Of a stretch of DNA of 64,000 bases, positions 8,608 to 16,952 are shown piece after piece. Made by a program: the position numbers and the translations under genes. A model generated the notes under the pieces. It was not told the DNA's origin and did not search any database. It saw only the letters and a list, made by a program, of their open reading frames with translations. Position 1 is the first letter of the stretch. Every line of letters starts with the position of its first letter. The stretch lies in NCBI RefSeq assembly GCF_029894335.1, contig NZ_JARXZC010000019.1:62001-126000 (forward strand). The letters run 5' to 3'. This stretch comes from Kitasatospora sp. MAP5-34 (GTDB lineage: Bacteria; Actinomycetota; Actinomycetes; Streptomycetales; Streptomycetaceae).

Positions 8608-8671
8608 CTAGCGCCGCTAGGTGATGAGGTAACGCTAGTACTGCTGCCGCTCACTTGTCTAGCGATGCTAG
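8608..8671. promoter_or_regulatory. Operator region with CTAGCG palindromes (TetR target)
   Basis: CTAGCGCCGCTAG (8608-8620) is a perfect 6-1-6 palindrome. CTAGCGATGCTAG (8659-8671) is nearly perfect and ends 9 nt before the TetR start codon. A further half-site CGCTAG lies at 8633-8638. The arrangement between divergent genes is typical of TetR autoregulation together with repression of the neighbour. Confidence 0.75.
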
Positions 8672-8680
8672 GATCGAATC

Positions 8681-9259
8681 ATGTCGGTACAGGAACGCAA
8701 GGAACGCGAACGGGCGGCTCGCGAGCGCCTCATCGTGGCGACGGCCCGCGAACTCGCCGAGCAGCAGGGCTGGGACTCGGTCACCACCCGCCGGCTCGCC
8801 GAGCGCATCGAATACAGCCAACCCGTCCTCTACAGCCACTTCCGCGGCAAGCGCGAGATCATCGGCGCCGTCGCCCTGGGGGGCGCCGCCGAGATGGCCG
8901 CGGCGCTGCGGGCCGCGACCTCTGCGGCGGACGGCCCGCGCACCCGGGTCGTCGCCCTCGCCCGCACCTATCTCGACTTCGCCGAACGCAACCCGGCGGT
9001 CTACGACGCCATGTTCCGGCTCGACGGCGGCCTGGCCTTCGCGGCCGAGGACACCCCGGAGCCTCTGAAGGACGCCTTCGCCGCCCTGCTGGAAAGCCTC
9101 GGCGAGGTCGCCGGGGAAGGCGTCCACCCGTCGCTGTTCACCGAGGTGTTCTGGGCGGCCCTGCACGGACTGGCCACCCTGACCCGGGCGGGACGGCTGC
9201 CAGCGGCGGAAGCCGAGCGGAGGGTGGAACTGCTGGTGGACCGGCTCGCCGTGATCTGA
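8681..9259 (+). CDS. TetR/AcrR-family transcriptional regulator
   Basis: 192 residues. The N-terminal helix-turn-helix (about 15-60) contains RRLAERIEYSQPVLYSHFRGKREI, a classic TetR DNA-binding motif. The C-terminal ligand domain contains YLDFAERNPAVYDAMF, typical of the WHG-type C-terminal domain. The start lies close to a CTAGCG palindrome with only a weak AGGA before the ATG. Divergence from the DUF1772 gene implies that it represses that gene and itself. The inducer is unknown. Confidence 0.88.
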   Translation: MSVQERKERERAARERLIVATARELAEQQGWDSVTTRRLAERIEYSQPVLYSHFRGKREIIGAVALGGAAEMAAALRAATSAADGPRTRVVALARTYLDFAERNPAVYDAMFRLDGGLAFAAEDTPEPLKDAFAALLESLGEVAGEGVHPSLFTEVFWAALHGLATLTRAGRLPAAEAERRVELLVDRLAVI

Positions 9260-9278
9260 CACACGCTCCGGGCGGAGG

Positions 9279-9307
9279 GGCAGCCGGGATCTTCCGGCCC
9301 GGCTGTC
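9279..9307. terminator. Hairpin between convergent TetR and PASTA genes
   Basis: CAGCCGGG (9281-9288) pairs with CCCGGCTG (9298-9305) over a 9-nt loop, and the stem extends by a pair or two. Its position between convergent genes fits a bidirectional terminator. Confidence 0.5.
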
Positions 9308-9388
9308 GGCCAACGGCATCGCCGCTCGGGAGCCACCGCACTGATGAAGTGCTGTACCGCGTTGCGGCTATCGGTGTTGGGGTCTGCT

Positions 9389-9679
9389 TCAGGGGGACGG
9401 AGGACGTGGTTCGCGGTCCCCGGCCTCGCCGTCGGGCGCTTTCTTGAACTCGATCACCAGCGACCCCCGGCGGCGCATCCGGGAGCCGGGGGCGGGCGTC
9501 TGGGCGGTGACCACCCAGACTCCAGGCCAGGTCAGTGCCCTGACGGGCGGTCCGTCCGGATCGGCGGCGGCGATGACCACGCCCGCCTCCCAGGCGACTT
9601 TCCGGGCGTCCGTCACGATCAGCCCGACGATGTCGGGAACGGTCACCTCGTCAGCGGTGCTTGGCCCCACCCAGCTCAT
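9389..9679 (-). CDS. Single PASTA-domain protein
   Basis: 96 residues forming essentially one PASTA repeat: VTVPDIVGLIVTDARKVAWEAG, the Gly/Pro turn, a VVTAQTPAPGSRMRRRGSLVIEF end, then a short charged tail. PASTA domains bind muropeptides or mediate protein contacts and usually sit in kinases or penicillin-binding proteins. This one has no signal peptide or membrane helix, so it is probably cytoplasmic. The ATG follows GGGGAGG at 5 nt. Function unknown. Confidence 0.7.
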   Translation of the reverse strand: MSWVGPSTADEVTVPDIVGLIVTDARKVAWEAGVVIAAADPDGPPVRALTWPGVWVVTAQTPAPGSRMRRRGSLVIEFKKAPDGEAGDREPRPPSP

Positions 9680-10154
9680 GTCAGCCTCCCCGCGTGCAGC
9701 ATCTCGCTGATCTCAGGCAGAGGGAAGACCTCAACCCAACCCGGTGAACGTATGCGGTCAGTACAACTGGGACCAGCCGTGCCGAGCCAACGCCGACTTG
9801 GGGAGACCCGTACAGGGGGGCGTCAGGACTGGGCCTGGACCCACCGCCGGGTATTCGTCGAGTGCCCAGCGGTGATCTTTGGGGCGGTGTCGAGGTGGGC
9901 TCCCGGTGGTGGGCAGGCGTGAGTGCCGGGTGGCCGGCCGGATTCGGTGCCCGCTCGGTGTGGCCAGGGGCATCCGTTCGGTGGCCGGGTAGGCCGTCGG
10001 TGAGTGGCTTCGCGGGAAGGACGGGGTGCCCGATGAGGCAGCAGGAGTGCCCCCTGGGTGTGGCCCGGTGGCTCCTTTTCGGGGGCGGCGGTGTCCTGGA
10101 GAGTCGGTTGCGGCCCGGAAGAGGGCGCGGTCGGCGGTAGGAAGGACGTTTCTC
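9680..10154. other. 475-bp intergenic region
   Basis: No gene with convincing similarity was found on either strand. Long frames cross it, but their products are compositionally random. It ends with AGGAAGGA, the ribosome-binding site of the DUF4280 gene. It may hold that gene's promoter; no clear boxes were seen. Confidence 0.4.
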
Positions 10155-10547
10155 GTGGGAGTGCTGGTGGTGATGGGGGCCGAGCTGGCGTGTGCCTTCG
10201 GGCAGGGCGGCCCGGTGGCGCTCCTGGTCGAGCGCGAGGAAGTGGTGGTCGGTGGGTTGCCCGTCGCCACGGTCGTGGACAGCGAACCGCTGCTGAACAT
10301 CCCGCCGTTCGGCCTATGCATGAGCGAGGAGAACCCGGAGGTCGCTGCGGCGACGGCTGCGGCGCTGGGCGTTCTCACTCCGATGCCGTGTGTCCCCGAG
10401 GTGCTCGCCCCCTGGGAGCCCGGCTCGGTGTCCGTGCTGGTCGGCGGCGTGCCCGCGCTGACCAACTCCTCGACGTGCCAGTGCGCTTGGGGTGGTCTGA
10501 TCCAGATCGTCGCGCCGGGCCAGACCAGCACCGAGGTGGCGGGGTAG
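10155..10547 (+). CDS. DUF4280 PAAR-like protein, candidate CIS spike tip
   Basis: A GTG start at 10155 follows AGGAAGGA at 8 nt and gives about 130 residues. The sequence is a clear DUF4280 domain: MGAELACAFGQ, GGLPVATVVDSEPLLNIPPFG, NPEVAAATAAALGVLTPMPC, a Trp-Glu-Pro-Gly block, VGGVPALTNSSTCQCAWGG and a final PGQT. DUF4280 is related to PAAR proteins, which cap VgrG spikes; the Cys residues could bind metal. It stands at the left edge of the CIS locus, 18 kb from the spike gene. The usual tip-gene position next to the spike is empty, so this gene may supply Pvc10/Cis10 function (inference). Confidence 0.8.
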   Translation: MGVLVVMGAELACAFGQGGPVALLVEREEVVVGGLPVATVVDSEPLLNIPPFGLCMSEENPEVAAATAAALGVLTPMPCVPEVLAPWEPGSVSVLVGGVPALTNSSTCQCAWGGLIQIVAPGQTSTEVAG

Positions 10548-10585
10548 GCGGCCGGTCAGGGCCACCCGCCCCGCCACCTCGGGGG

Positions 10586-11977
10586 TCAGTGCCCGGAGTC
10601 GGAGGGTGTGGGTGTCGGCGCCGTGACCGAGCTGCCGCTGACGAACACGGACTCCGCGCAGGCCGTGGTGGCGGACGCGTCCGGCGGTGTCCCCGGCTTG
10701 CGGCAGTCGACCGACAGGACGATCTTGCTCTTCGGTGGTGCCTGGATCGGTGTCAGCCAGGGGAAGTTGCGGTCCCGGAAGTTCTCCAGTGCCAGCGTGG
10801 CCACCTCCGTCCCGTTGATGCTCACCGTGAGGGTGCCCTCGTCCCCCTGCGGGGCGTAGGCGGTGAGGTCGGTGAGCAGCAGCAACCGGCCGTCCGGCAC
10901 CTTGTAGGACGCCTCCCCGTGGCCGCCGGGATCCGCCTTGGTGGTGAGCCAGGTGGAGAACCCCTGCCCGGGCCCCTGCGCAGGGCCTCCTGCGGCGCCG
11001 GGCCCGGCGGGTGGCGCGCTCTGAGCGCCGCCCGCACCCGGCCCGCCGCCGGCCCCGGGGGAGGCTCCCGCTCCGGCGCCCCCGCCGCCCGCCGCCGGGG
11101 AACCGCCGGCGCCGGGGGAGCGCGGCGTGCCGGGCGCCGATGCCGCCGCCGGGTTGACGGCGGCCTGCACGGCCTGCTTGACCTGGGCGTCGACCGACTC
11201 CCGGGCGGCGGACCGGACGGCCGGCCGGACCATGGTGAACCAGAGGGTCACCAGCGCCAGGGCCATCGCGGCCAGGCCGAACACCCACCCCGGGAGCAGC
11301 GGGAGTTGCTCGTACGTACCGGGCAGCACGGCGGGCTTGGCGGCAGGAGCGGTGGTGGTGGCAGGGTCGGGGTCGGTGGCGGGGGTCACCTCGACCTGGA
11401 AGGGATGCGGCTTCGCCTTGCCGCGCCACAGGCGCCGGCGGGAGCGGACGGTCAGGTCGGCGTAGACGAGTTCGCCCGGCCGGATCGTCAGCGTCCCTGG
11501 TTTGAGGGTCTGTTGGAGCCGTTCGGCGGAGTCGGTGGCGGCGAGCCGGATCTGCGCGGAGGTGTTGCCCAGGTTCTTGACCCCGACCTGGGTGCGCGCT
11601 CGGAGCCGCCCACTGGTCGTCCTCGGCAGCAGCTGAGCGTCCAGCTCGTGGAACGGCAGGACCCGGACGGTCCCCTCGGGCACCACCGCGCCGTCTGGGC
11701 GCTCCGAGGGCAGAACTCTTACGGCGTAGGGCATTTCTTCGGCGGGCAGGTCGGGCGAGCGCGGCGGCCGGAAGGTCAGGACGGCGTCCTCGGTGCGGCC
11801 GGGCAGGAGCGACAGGGTTGCGGGCTCCACCACGGCCCAGGCGGAGGTCGCGCCGACGACGTCCAGTCGGTACGACTCGACGATGTCGCCGTTGTTGCGG
11901 ATCCGCACGGTGACGTGCTGCTCGCCGCCCGGCTCTACGGAGACGGAGGGCGTGTCCAGGTGGGCGGTTACGGTCAT
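10586..11977 (-). CDS. Bitopic membrane protein with N-terminal Ig-like domains (CisA-like candidate)
   Basis: The ATG at 11977 starts directly at the first domain; an upstream GTG at 12031 adds only a basic tail. 463 residues: about 1-200 are two beta-sandwich domains of the NEW3/CARDB kind (VRIRNNGD, VGVKNLGNTS); one membrane helix follows (PGWVFGLAAMALALVTLWF); then a Gly/Ala/Pro-rich linker; then a C-terminal domain with two Cys. There is no signal peptide, so the N-terminal part probably faces the cytoplasm. Similar proteins are encoded in Streptomyces CIS loci, where a membrane protein named CisA has been linked to firing. Equating this gene with CisA rests on position and architecture only. 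Confidence 0.7.
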   Translation of the reverse strand: MTVTAHLDTPSVSVEPGGEQHVTVRIRNNGDIVESYRLDVVGATSAWAVVEPATLSLLPGRTEDAVLTFRPPRSPDLPAEEMPYAVRVLPSERPDGAVVPEGTVRVLPFHELDAQLLPRTTSGRLRARTQVGVKNLGNTSAQIRLAATDSAERLQQTLKPGTLTIRPGELVYADLTVRSRRRLWRGKAKPHPFQVEVTPATDPDPATTTAPAAKPAVLPGTYEQLPLLPGWVFGLAAMALALVTLWFTMVRPAVRSAARESVDAQVKQAVQAAVNPAAASAPGTPRSPGAGGSPAAGGGGAGAGASPGAGGGPGAGGAQSAPPAGPGAAGGPAQGPGQGFSTWLTTKADPGGHGEASYKVPDGRLLLLTDLTAYAPQGDEGTLTVSINGTEVATLALENFRDRNFPWLTPIQAPPKSKIVLSVDCRKPGTPPDASATTACAESVFVSGSSVTAPTPTPSDSGH

Positions 11978-12230
11978 GGGCGCCGAATGTAGGCAGGATG
12001 CCCGCCGTCCGCAGGGGCGGAAAGGGAACACCTTGGGGCAGTCCTGCTTCCTGTTAGGGCGTTGTTAAGTGCATGGCAAGAAGGCTTCGCACAATGAGTA
12101 CCCCCACCGGCGGGCCGACGGCTCGAGGCTCGGGCACATCGGCGTGCCCGATCGGCTCACGGTCGCCGTTACCGCCGCGTGCCGCCGTCGGTCGTGGCCG
12201 GTCGTCCGGTGGCGTCCGGTGTCGGTCCCT

Positions 12231-12260
12231 TGTCTTCACCCGTCTTCACCTGTCTTCACA
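12231..12260. repeat. Three 10-bp direct repeats upstream of the LuxR-type gene
   Basis: TGTCTTCACC, CGTCTTCACC and TGTCTTCACA follow each other without gaps just before the ribosome-binding site GAGGAG (12264-12269). The one-turn spacing could form an operator or a 5'-leader element. Confidence 0.5.
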
Positions 12261-12273
12261 CCTGAGGAGCGTT

Positions 12274-12900
12274 GTGGAACGTGTCGCTGTCTTCCTCCAT
12301 GCCGATGACCCGATCTCACAGTCGGGGGTCGTCAGCCAGTTGCGGATGTGCCCGGAACTCCGGGTGCTGGACGCGGCGGAGCAGGAGCAGGCGGCGGTCC
12401 TGCTCGTGGTGGCCGACAGCATCGACCCGCTGGTGGTGACGCTGCTGCGCAGGCTGCGCCGCCGCAGCATGACGGCCCGGCTGGTACTGGTGGTGTCGCG
12501 GATGGAGGACTCCGGCCTCGCCACGGCCGTCGAGTGCGGCGTGGTCGGCCTGGTCCGCCGCGCCGAGGCCACCTCGACCCGGCTGACCCAGGTGATCACG
12601 GCCGCCGCACGCGGCGAGGGCACGCTGCCGCCGGATCTGCTCGGCAGGCTGCTGGACCAGGTGGGCCGGCTCCAACGCCAGGTCCTCGACCCACGCGGGA
12701 TCTCCTTCTCCGGTCTGGCCGCTCGCGAGATCGACGTCCTCAAGCTGGTGGCGGAGGGGCGTGACACCCGCGAGATCGCCGAGCAACTGGCCTACTCGGA
12801 GCGGACGGTGAAGAACGTGCTGCACGACATCACCAGCCGCCTCCAACTGCGCAACCGCTCGCACGCGGTGGCGTACGCCCTGCGGGAGGGCCTCATCTGA
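12274..12900 (+). CDS. LuxR-family (NarL-type) regulator with degenerate receiver domain
   Basis: The GTG at 12274 after GAGGAG gives 208 residues; a longer in-frame start at 12073 would add a Ser/Arg-rich stretch with no similarity. The N-terminal half has a receiver-like fold, but the acidic pocket and phospho-acceptor Asp are not recognisable (VLLVVADSID). The C-terminal HTH is typical: FSGLAAREIDVLKLVAEG, TREIAEQLAYSERTVKNVL. It is probably an atypical, non-phosphorylated regulator. It is the first plus-strand gene of the CIS locus, and the repeats just downstream suggest local control of CIS transcription. Confidence 0.85.
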   Translation: MERVAVFLHADDPISQSGVVSQLRMCPELRVLDAAEQEQAAVLLVVADSIDPLVVTLLRRLRRRSMTARLVLVVSRMEDSGLATAVECGVVGLVRRAEATSTRLTQVITAAARGEGTLPPDLLGRLLDQVGRLQRQVLDPRGISFSGLAAREIDVLKLVAEGRDTREIAEQLAYSERTVKNVLHDITSRLQLRNRSHAVAYALREGLI

Positions 12901-12977
12901 GCGGGAGCGAACGGCAGTTGCCGGGCCGGCAGTTCAGGTGGGACGAGAGGCAGCTGAGCGGGAGCAAAGGGAAGTTG
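12898..12977. promoter_or_regulatory. Direct-repeat array upstream of the CIS operon
   Basis: Four octamers of the GGCAGTTG type lie on the same strand: 12913-12920, 12928-12935 (GGCAGTTC), 12949-12956 (GGCAGCTG) and 12970-12977 (GGAAGTTG). The last three are 21 bp apart, two helical turns. A 23-bp imperfect repeat (12898-12920 and 12955-12977) contains the outer pair. This is the pattern of a SARP or other direct-repeat operator. The rest of the gap to 13188 shows nothing else recognised. Confidence 0.5.
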
Positions 12978-13188
12978 AGGGCTGCGTCTGCCCGAAAGGG
13001 CCGAGGCTGCTTCCCCCCGACCGGCCCGTGCGGCCTGGTGACGGCGGGCCGGACGGCCGACGATGCTCCGGGGGTGTGCCCGTCGGCCGCGCCCGGCCCG
13101 TCCGGCCGCGCCGTCACGAGCAGCCGGACACGGGCCCCGTCGGACAGGGGCCCAGGGCCTACCCACCCATCCCGAGGGGACACCGCAG

Positions 13189-16100
13189 GTGCGAGGTACT
13201 CATCGCAGGCCGAAGGGCAGGCCGGCCGCCGCCCTGCTCGCCCTGGTCCTCGCGGCCGTCGGCCTGGTGGCGCTGCACGCGACCAGCGGCGCGGCGACCG
13301 CGAGCACTCCGGCCGCGCCCGGCCGGATCGCGTACGGCGGCACGCTGCACCGCAGCATCGGGACGATCGACATGGGGGCGAACGCGGTGGCGCCCGTCAC
13401 GGTGAGTGCCCCCCTCTTCCCCGGCGGGCCGCAGCACTACGACGACGAAGTGTCCGCGCGAGGAAGCTCGGTGGTCTGGACGAGCCTGCGGGCCTCCGCC
13501 CTGCCCCAGGTGTACTTCCTCGGCCCGGCGGACGTCGTGCCGGTCCAGGTCACCAAGGACGTCGTGGGCGTCCAGCACCCGGCGCTCGCGCCGGGCGGGC
13601 GGCAGATCGCCTTCGCGGCCACGACCGGGCGGCCGGACGGTCAGCACGATCTCTGGGTGGTGAACCCGGACGGCACCGGCCTGCGCAGGGTGACCGACGG
13701 CACGGGGGACAACGTCTGGCCGACCTGGTCCCCGGACGGCACGACGATCGCCTTCAGCGGTGCCAGGGGTGCCGGCGGGTGCCGGCAGATCTACTCCGTC
13801 CCGGTGAACGGCGGTGACATCCGGCAACTGACCTTCGACCAGGACCCTCAGGTCTGCGCCGACCCGTCGGCCGGGAACACCGAGCCGGACTGGGACCCGG
13901 TGGCCGGGGACCGGCGCCTGCTGTTCACGTACACCGTGCCGGGTCCGCCGCCGGTCAGGCAGATCAAGGTGATGCTGGTGGGTGGCGGCGAGTCCGGCAT
14001 CGAGCAGTCGCTGCTGACGCCGCCCATGGACTCCAGGGCCGGGAGCTGGTCGCCGGACGGCACCGAGGTGGCGTTCCTCAGCGCCGTCCCGCAGGTGGCC
14101 GGCTCGACGGCCGACCCGCTCGACTCGCAGGTGTACACGACCCAGCCCTTCCGCGCCCCCACGGACGCTCAGCTTCGGCTGGCGGAGCACCGCCGGCCAG
14201 GCACGCCGGCCTGGTACCTGCCCCCGACGGGCGGCTCCGAACTGGTGGTCGCCAGGGACACCGCCGCGACGCCCGGCACGATGGACCTGACGGACGTCCG
14301 GCCGGACGGCTCGGACCCGAGGGACCTGCTGGTGCCGCTGCGCGACATGGCCGCGCCCACAGGTAGTTGCGAGGCGAGCCAGCAGTACTCGCCGGACGGC
14401 CGCCGGATCGCCTTCACCAAGGTCGGCCCGGTCGGGGACTTCGTGGTCTGCCGGGTGTGGATCGCCGACGCCGACGGCACCAACGCCAGGCCGCTGGGCG
14501 GTGACGCCGCCCGGCCCGCCAACGAGGACGACGCCCAGCCGGCCTGGTCGCCCGACGGCACGCGCATCGCGCTGACCCGCGCCGCGCACGGTGACCACGC
14601 CGGCAGCGTGATCTCGGTGCTGGACGCGGCCACCGGCCACGAGTTCTACACCGTCCCCACGCCCGGCCCCGGCGTGTACGGCGTGCCGGCGTTCTCGCCG
14701 GACGGGAGCAGGCTCGCCTTCGCCCATTCCGTTTACGACGGCCAGGTCACCGTCCACGTCTGGTCCGTCCGGGCGAGCGACGGCACGGACCCGCGCGACC
14801 TCACCGCCGTCGACCGGACGATCAGCCACGACGACGAGAGCTGGCCGGCCTATTCGCCGGACGGGCGCACCCTGGTCGTCGCCGGAGGACCCCGGATCGG
14901 CTTGATGGACGCGGACGGGCGGCACGCCCGGACGATCCCGCAGAGTCCGGGCGTCTGCGCCGTGTTCGACACGAGCGACCGGTCCGACCGCTGCTCCGCC
15001 CCCTCCTGGTCCCCCGACGGCACCCGGCTGCTCGTCGACGTCGGCGACTCCCCCTCCTCGAGCCCGTACGATCACACCAGGCACCGATTCGTCGTGATCA
15101 TGGACCCGGTCACCGGTAACTCGACCCGCCTCACCGGCGCCGGCCCGGGGCAGCAGGTGGCGCCCACCTGGCAGCCGACCGCAGACCTGAGCACCGCGGC
15201 CGAGCCGCCGGCGCCCACGCCCACCCCTGGCGGGGCCACCCGCCTGGTCATGGCGGTCACCAACCAGGGCCCCGCCGCCGACCCCGCCGTCCAGCTGACC
15301 GTCGCGCTGCCCGCCGGGCTGCACCTGACCGGCCTCAAACCGGACGCCGGGAGTTGCCGGGCGGCCGAATTCCACTGTGACCTAGGTACTCTGAAGAATG
15401 GTCAGACAGTCCGGGTCACGGCCGAGCTGGTCGGCGACGCGGCCGGCTCCCGACAGGTCGGCTGGAGCACCACAGGCTGGGTCCTCGACCCCGACCTCAC
15501 CGACAACCACGCCGCTGCGGACGTCCCGGTGCCCGGCCCCTCGCCGACCCCCACCCCCACCCCGCCCCCGACCCCACCCCCCGGGCCGGATCCGGCCGTG
15601 CGGATCACCGCCCCGGCGGCCCCGGCGTACGTGGGCGGGCCCGTCACCGTCACGTACCTCGTGACCAACCGTGGCGGCCGCCCGGCGAGCGGAGTCCGGC
15701 TGCTCCCGGTGATCCCGACCGGCCTCGCGGCCTCCCGCTGGCCAGCCGGCTGTGATCCGGTCGGCGGCTGTCCGGTCGGGGATCTCGCGCCGGGTGCCTC
15801 GGCCATGGTGCAGCTGGTGATCGTCCCCGGTTCGGCGGGCACGTTCGACCTCGCGGCGACGGCCACCACCACCGGCCCGGACACGGTGCCGGCCGACAGC
15901 CGCGCCGCTCAGCAGCTGACGGTACGTCAGCCGGTCATCGTGGCCGCGCCGCCGATCGGCCCACCGGGGTTCGTGACCTCCGTACGCGGCCGTGACTTCC
16001 CGCCGGGCCTGCCGGTGACCCTGGCCTGGAGGCCGGGAATCACGGCCGTGGCCGCACCGGCCGTGCCGGCCGCCGACGGCAGCTTCACGGCGCAGCTGTT

Positions 16101-16236
16101 GATCATGAGCGGCGACGATCCCGGCGCCCGCAGTATCACCGCCACCGGCACGGGCTTCGCCACGGTCGGTACGCCCTTCCTGGTGGAGACCCCGTCCTGG
16201 GGCCTGCCGTCGCTCGCCGGGCAGGTGGGCGGGTGA
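13189..16236 (+). CDS. Secreted PD40 beta-propeller protein with two DUF11 domains
   Basis: The GTG at 13189 follows GAGGGGA at 8 nt and leads into a signal peptide (basic start, then AAALLALVLAAVGLVAL). About residues 40-670 form a TolB-like propeller with at least seven PD40 blades (WSPDGT, YSPDGR, FSPDGS). A region with VTNQGPAADPAVQLTVALP is a DUF11 domain; a Pro/Thr linker follows, then a second DUF11 domain (VTNRGGRPASG) and a last beta-rich domain. The protein should be exported and act at the cell surface. It is the first gene of the operon with the cap protein (GTGA overlap), so it may display, anchor or sense something related to the CIS. No enzymatic motif was seen. Confidence 0.85.
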   Translation: MRGTHRRPKGRPAAALLALVLAAVGLVALHATSGAATASTPAAPGRIAYGGTLHRSIGTIDMGANAVAPVTVSAPLFPGGPQHYDDEVSARGSSVVWTSLRASALPQVYFLGPADVVPVQVTKDVVGVQHPALAPGGRQIAFAATTGRPDGQHDLWVVNPDGTGLRRVTDGTGDNVWPTWSPDGTTIAFSGARGAGGCRQIYSVPVNGGDIRQLTFDQDPQVCADPSAGNTEPDWDPVAGDRRLLFTYTVPGPPPVRQIKVMLVGGGESGIEQSLLTPPMDSRAGSWSPDGTEVAFLSAVPQVAGSTADPLDSQVYTTQPFRAPTDAQLRLAEHRRPGTPAWYLPPTGGSELVVARDTAATPGTMDLTDVRPDGSDPRDLLVPLRDMAAPTGSCEASQQYSPDGRRIAFTKVGPVGDFVVCRVWIADADGTNARPLGGDAARPANEDDAQPAWSPDGTRIALTRAAHGDHAGSVISVLDAATGHEFYTVPTPGPGVYGVPAFSPDGSRLAFAHSVYDGQVTVHVWSVRASDGTDPRDLTAVDRTISHDDESWPAYSPDGRTLVVAGGPRIGLMDADGRHARTIPQSPGVCAVFDTSDRSDRCSAPSWSPDGTRLLVDVGDSPSSSPYDHTRHRFVVIMDPVTGNSTRLTGAGPGQQVAPTWQPTADLSTAAEPPAPTPTPGGATRLVMAVTNQGPAADPAVQLTVALPAGLHLTGLKPDAGSCRAAEFHCDLGTLKNGQTVRVTAELVGDAAGSRQVGWSTTGWVLDPDLTDNHAAADVPVPGPSPTPTPTPPPTPPPGPDPAVRITAPAAPAYVGGPVTVTYLVTNRGGRPASGVRLLPVIPTGLAASRWPAGCDPVGGCPVGDLAPGASAMVQLVIVPGSAGTFDLAATATTTGPDTVPADSRAAQQLTVRQPVIVAAPPIGPPGFVTSVRGRDFPPGLPVTLAWRPGITAVAAPAVPAADGSFTAQLLIMSGDDPGARSITATGTGFATVGTPFLVETPSWGLPSLAGQVGG

Positions 16237-16952
16237 TCCACGAGATCGACGAGGCCCTGCACGGGCTGCTCGCCGGCGAGGTGCTGGGCACGACCGGCAT
16301 CGAGGTCGTCTTCGACGCGCCGACCCGGGAGTGGGCGGCGCGGCGCAACGCACCCACCGTCAACCTGTTCCTGTACGACATCCGCGAGTCGGTGGCACAC
16401 CGTCAGCAGGGCCGGCGGCCCGAGTACGCGGCGGACGGCACGGTGGTCGCCGTCCACGGTCCGCCGCGCTGGTTCGACCTGTCCTACCTGGTCACGGCCT
16501 GGACCAAACGACCGCAGGACGAGCACCGGCTGCTCTCGGTGCTGCTCGCCGGACTGCTGGGCCGTGGCTCGCTGCCCGCCGACCGCCTCACCGGCTCGCT
16601 GGCCGCGCTCGGCCTGGACGTCGCCTACACGATCGCGCTGCCGCCGGGTGAGGGGCGGGCCCTGGCCGACGTCTGGTCCGCGCTCGGCGGGGAGTTGAAG
16701 CCCTCGCTCGACCTGGTGGTGACGTCGCCGATGCCGGCCGTCCGGCAGCTCGTCGGGCCTCCCGTCACGGACGCCCTGCTGGTGCATGCGGTGGACCGTA
16801 CCGTGGACCGTACGGACGGCCGGGCCGAGCTGCGGCGCCCGCGCTACGAGGGCGACACCGAGCAGCCCGGCGTGACACCCCCCGCAGTGGGCGCACGCCG
16901 GGTCCGTGGCGAGGCCGGGCGGCGTCCCGCTGCCGGGCCGGTGCCCCGGTGA
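16233..16952 (+). CDS. DUF4255 protein, CIS tail cap/terminator (Pvc16/Cis16-like)
   Basis: 239 residues; the GTG overlaps the previous stop. MIHEIDEALHGLL, NLFLYDIRES and WFDLSYLVTAWT are typical of DUF4255. In Photorhabdus PVC and Serratia Afp, this family forms the cap that ends the tail tube and sheath. The C-terminal 40 residues are Arg/Pro-rich and look disordered. A GTGA overlap also couples it to the AAA+ ATPase, giving the usual Cis16-Cis15 pair. Confidence 0.9.
   Translation: MIHEIDEALHGLLAGEVLGTTGIEVVFDAPTREWAARRNAPTVNLFLYDIRESVAHRQQGRRPEYAADGTVVAVHGPPRWFDLSYLVTAWTKRPQDEHRLLSVLLAGLLGRGSLPADRLTGSLAALGLDVAYTIALPPGEGRALADVWSALGGELKPSLDLVVTSPMPAVRQLVGPPVTDALLVHAVDRTVDRTDGRAELRRPRYEGDTEQPGVTPPAVGARRVRGEAGRRPAAGPVPR

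Noticed and set aside
9344..9922. Plus-strand frame over the PASTA gene and the following gap
   Set aside because: No domain and no ribosome-binding site; the minus strand has a good PASTA domain with GGGGAGG before its start. The last part looked briefly like a transposase end, but no family motif could be confirmed.
9758..10531. Minus-strand frame of about 257 codons opposite the DUF4280 gene
   Set aside because: Ser/Thr/Pro-rich shadow sequence; DUF4280 conservation is unmistakable on the plus strand.
13159..15375. Long minus-strand open frame opposite the PD40 gene
   Set aside because: The plus strand encodes PD40 blades and a signal peptide; the minus product has no recognisable domain and a shadow-type composition.
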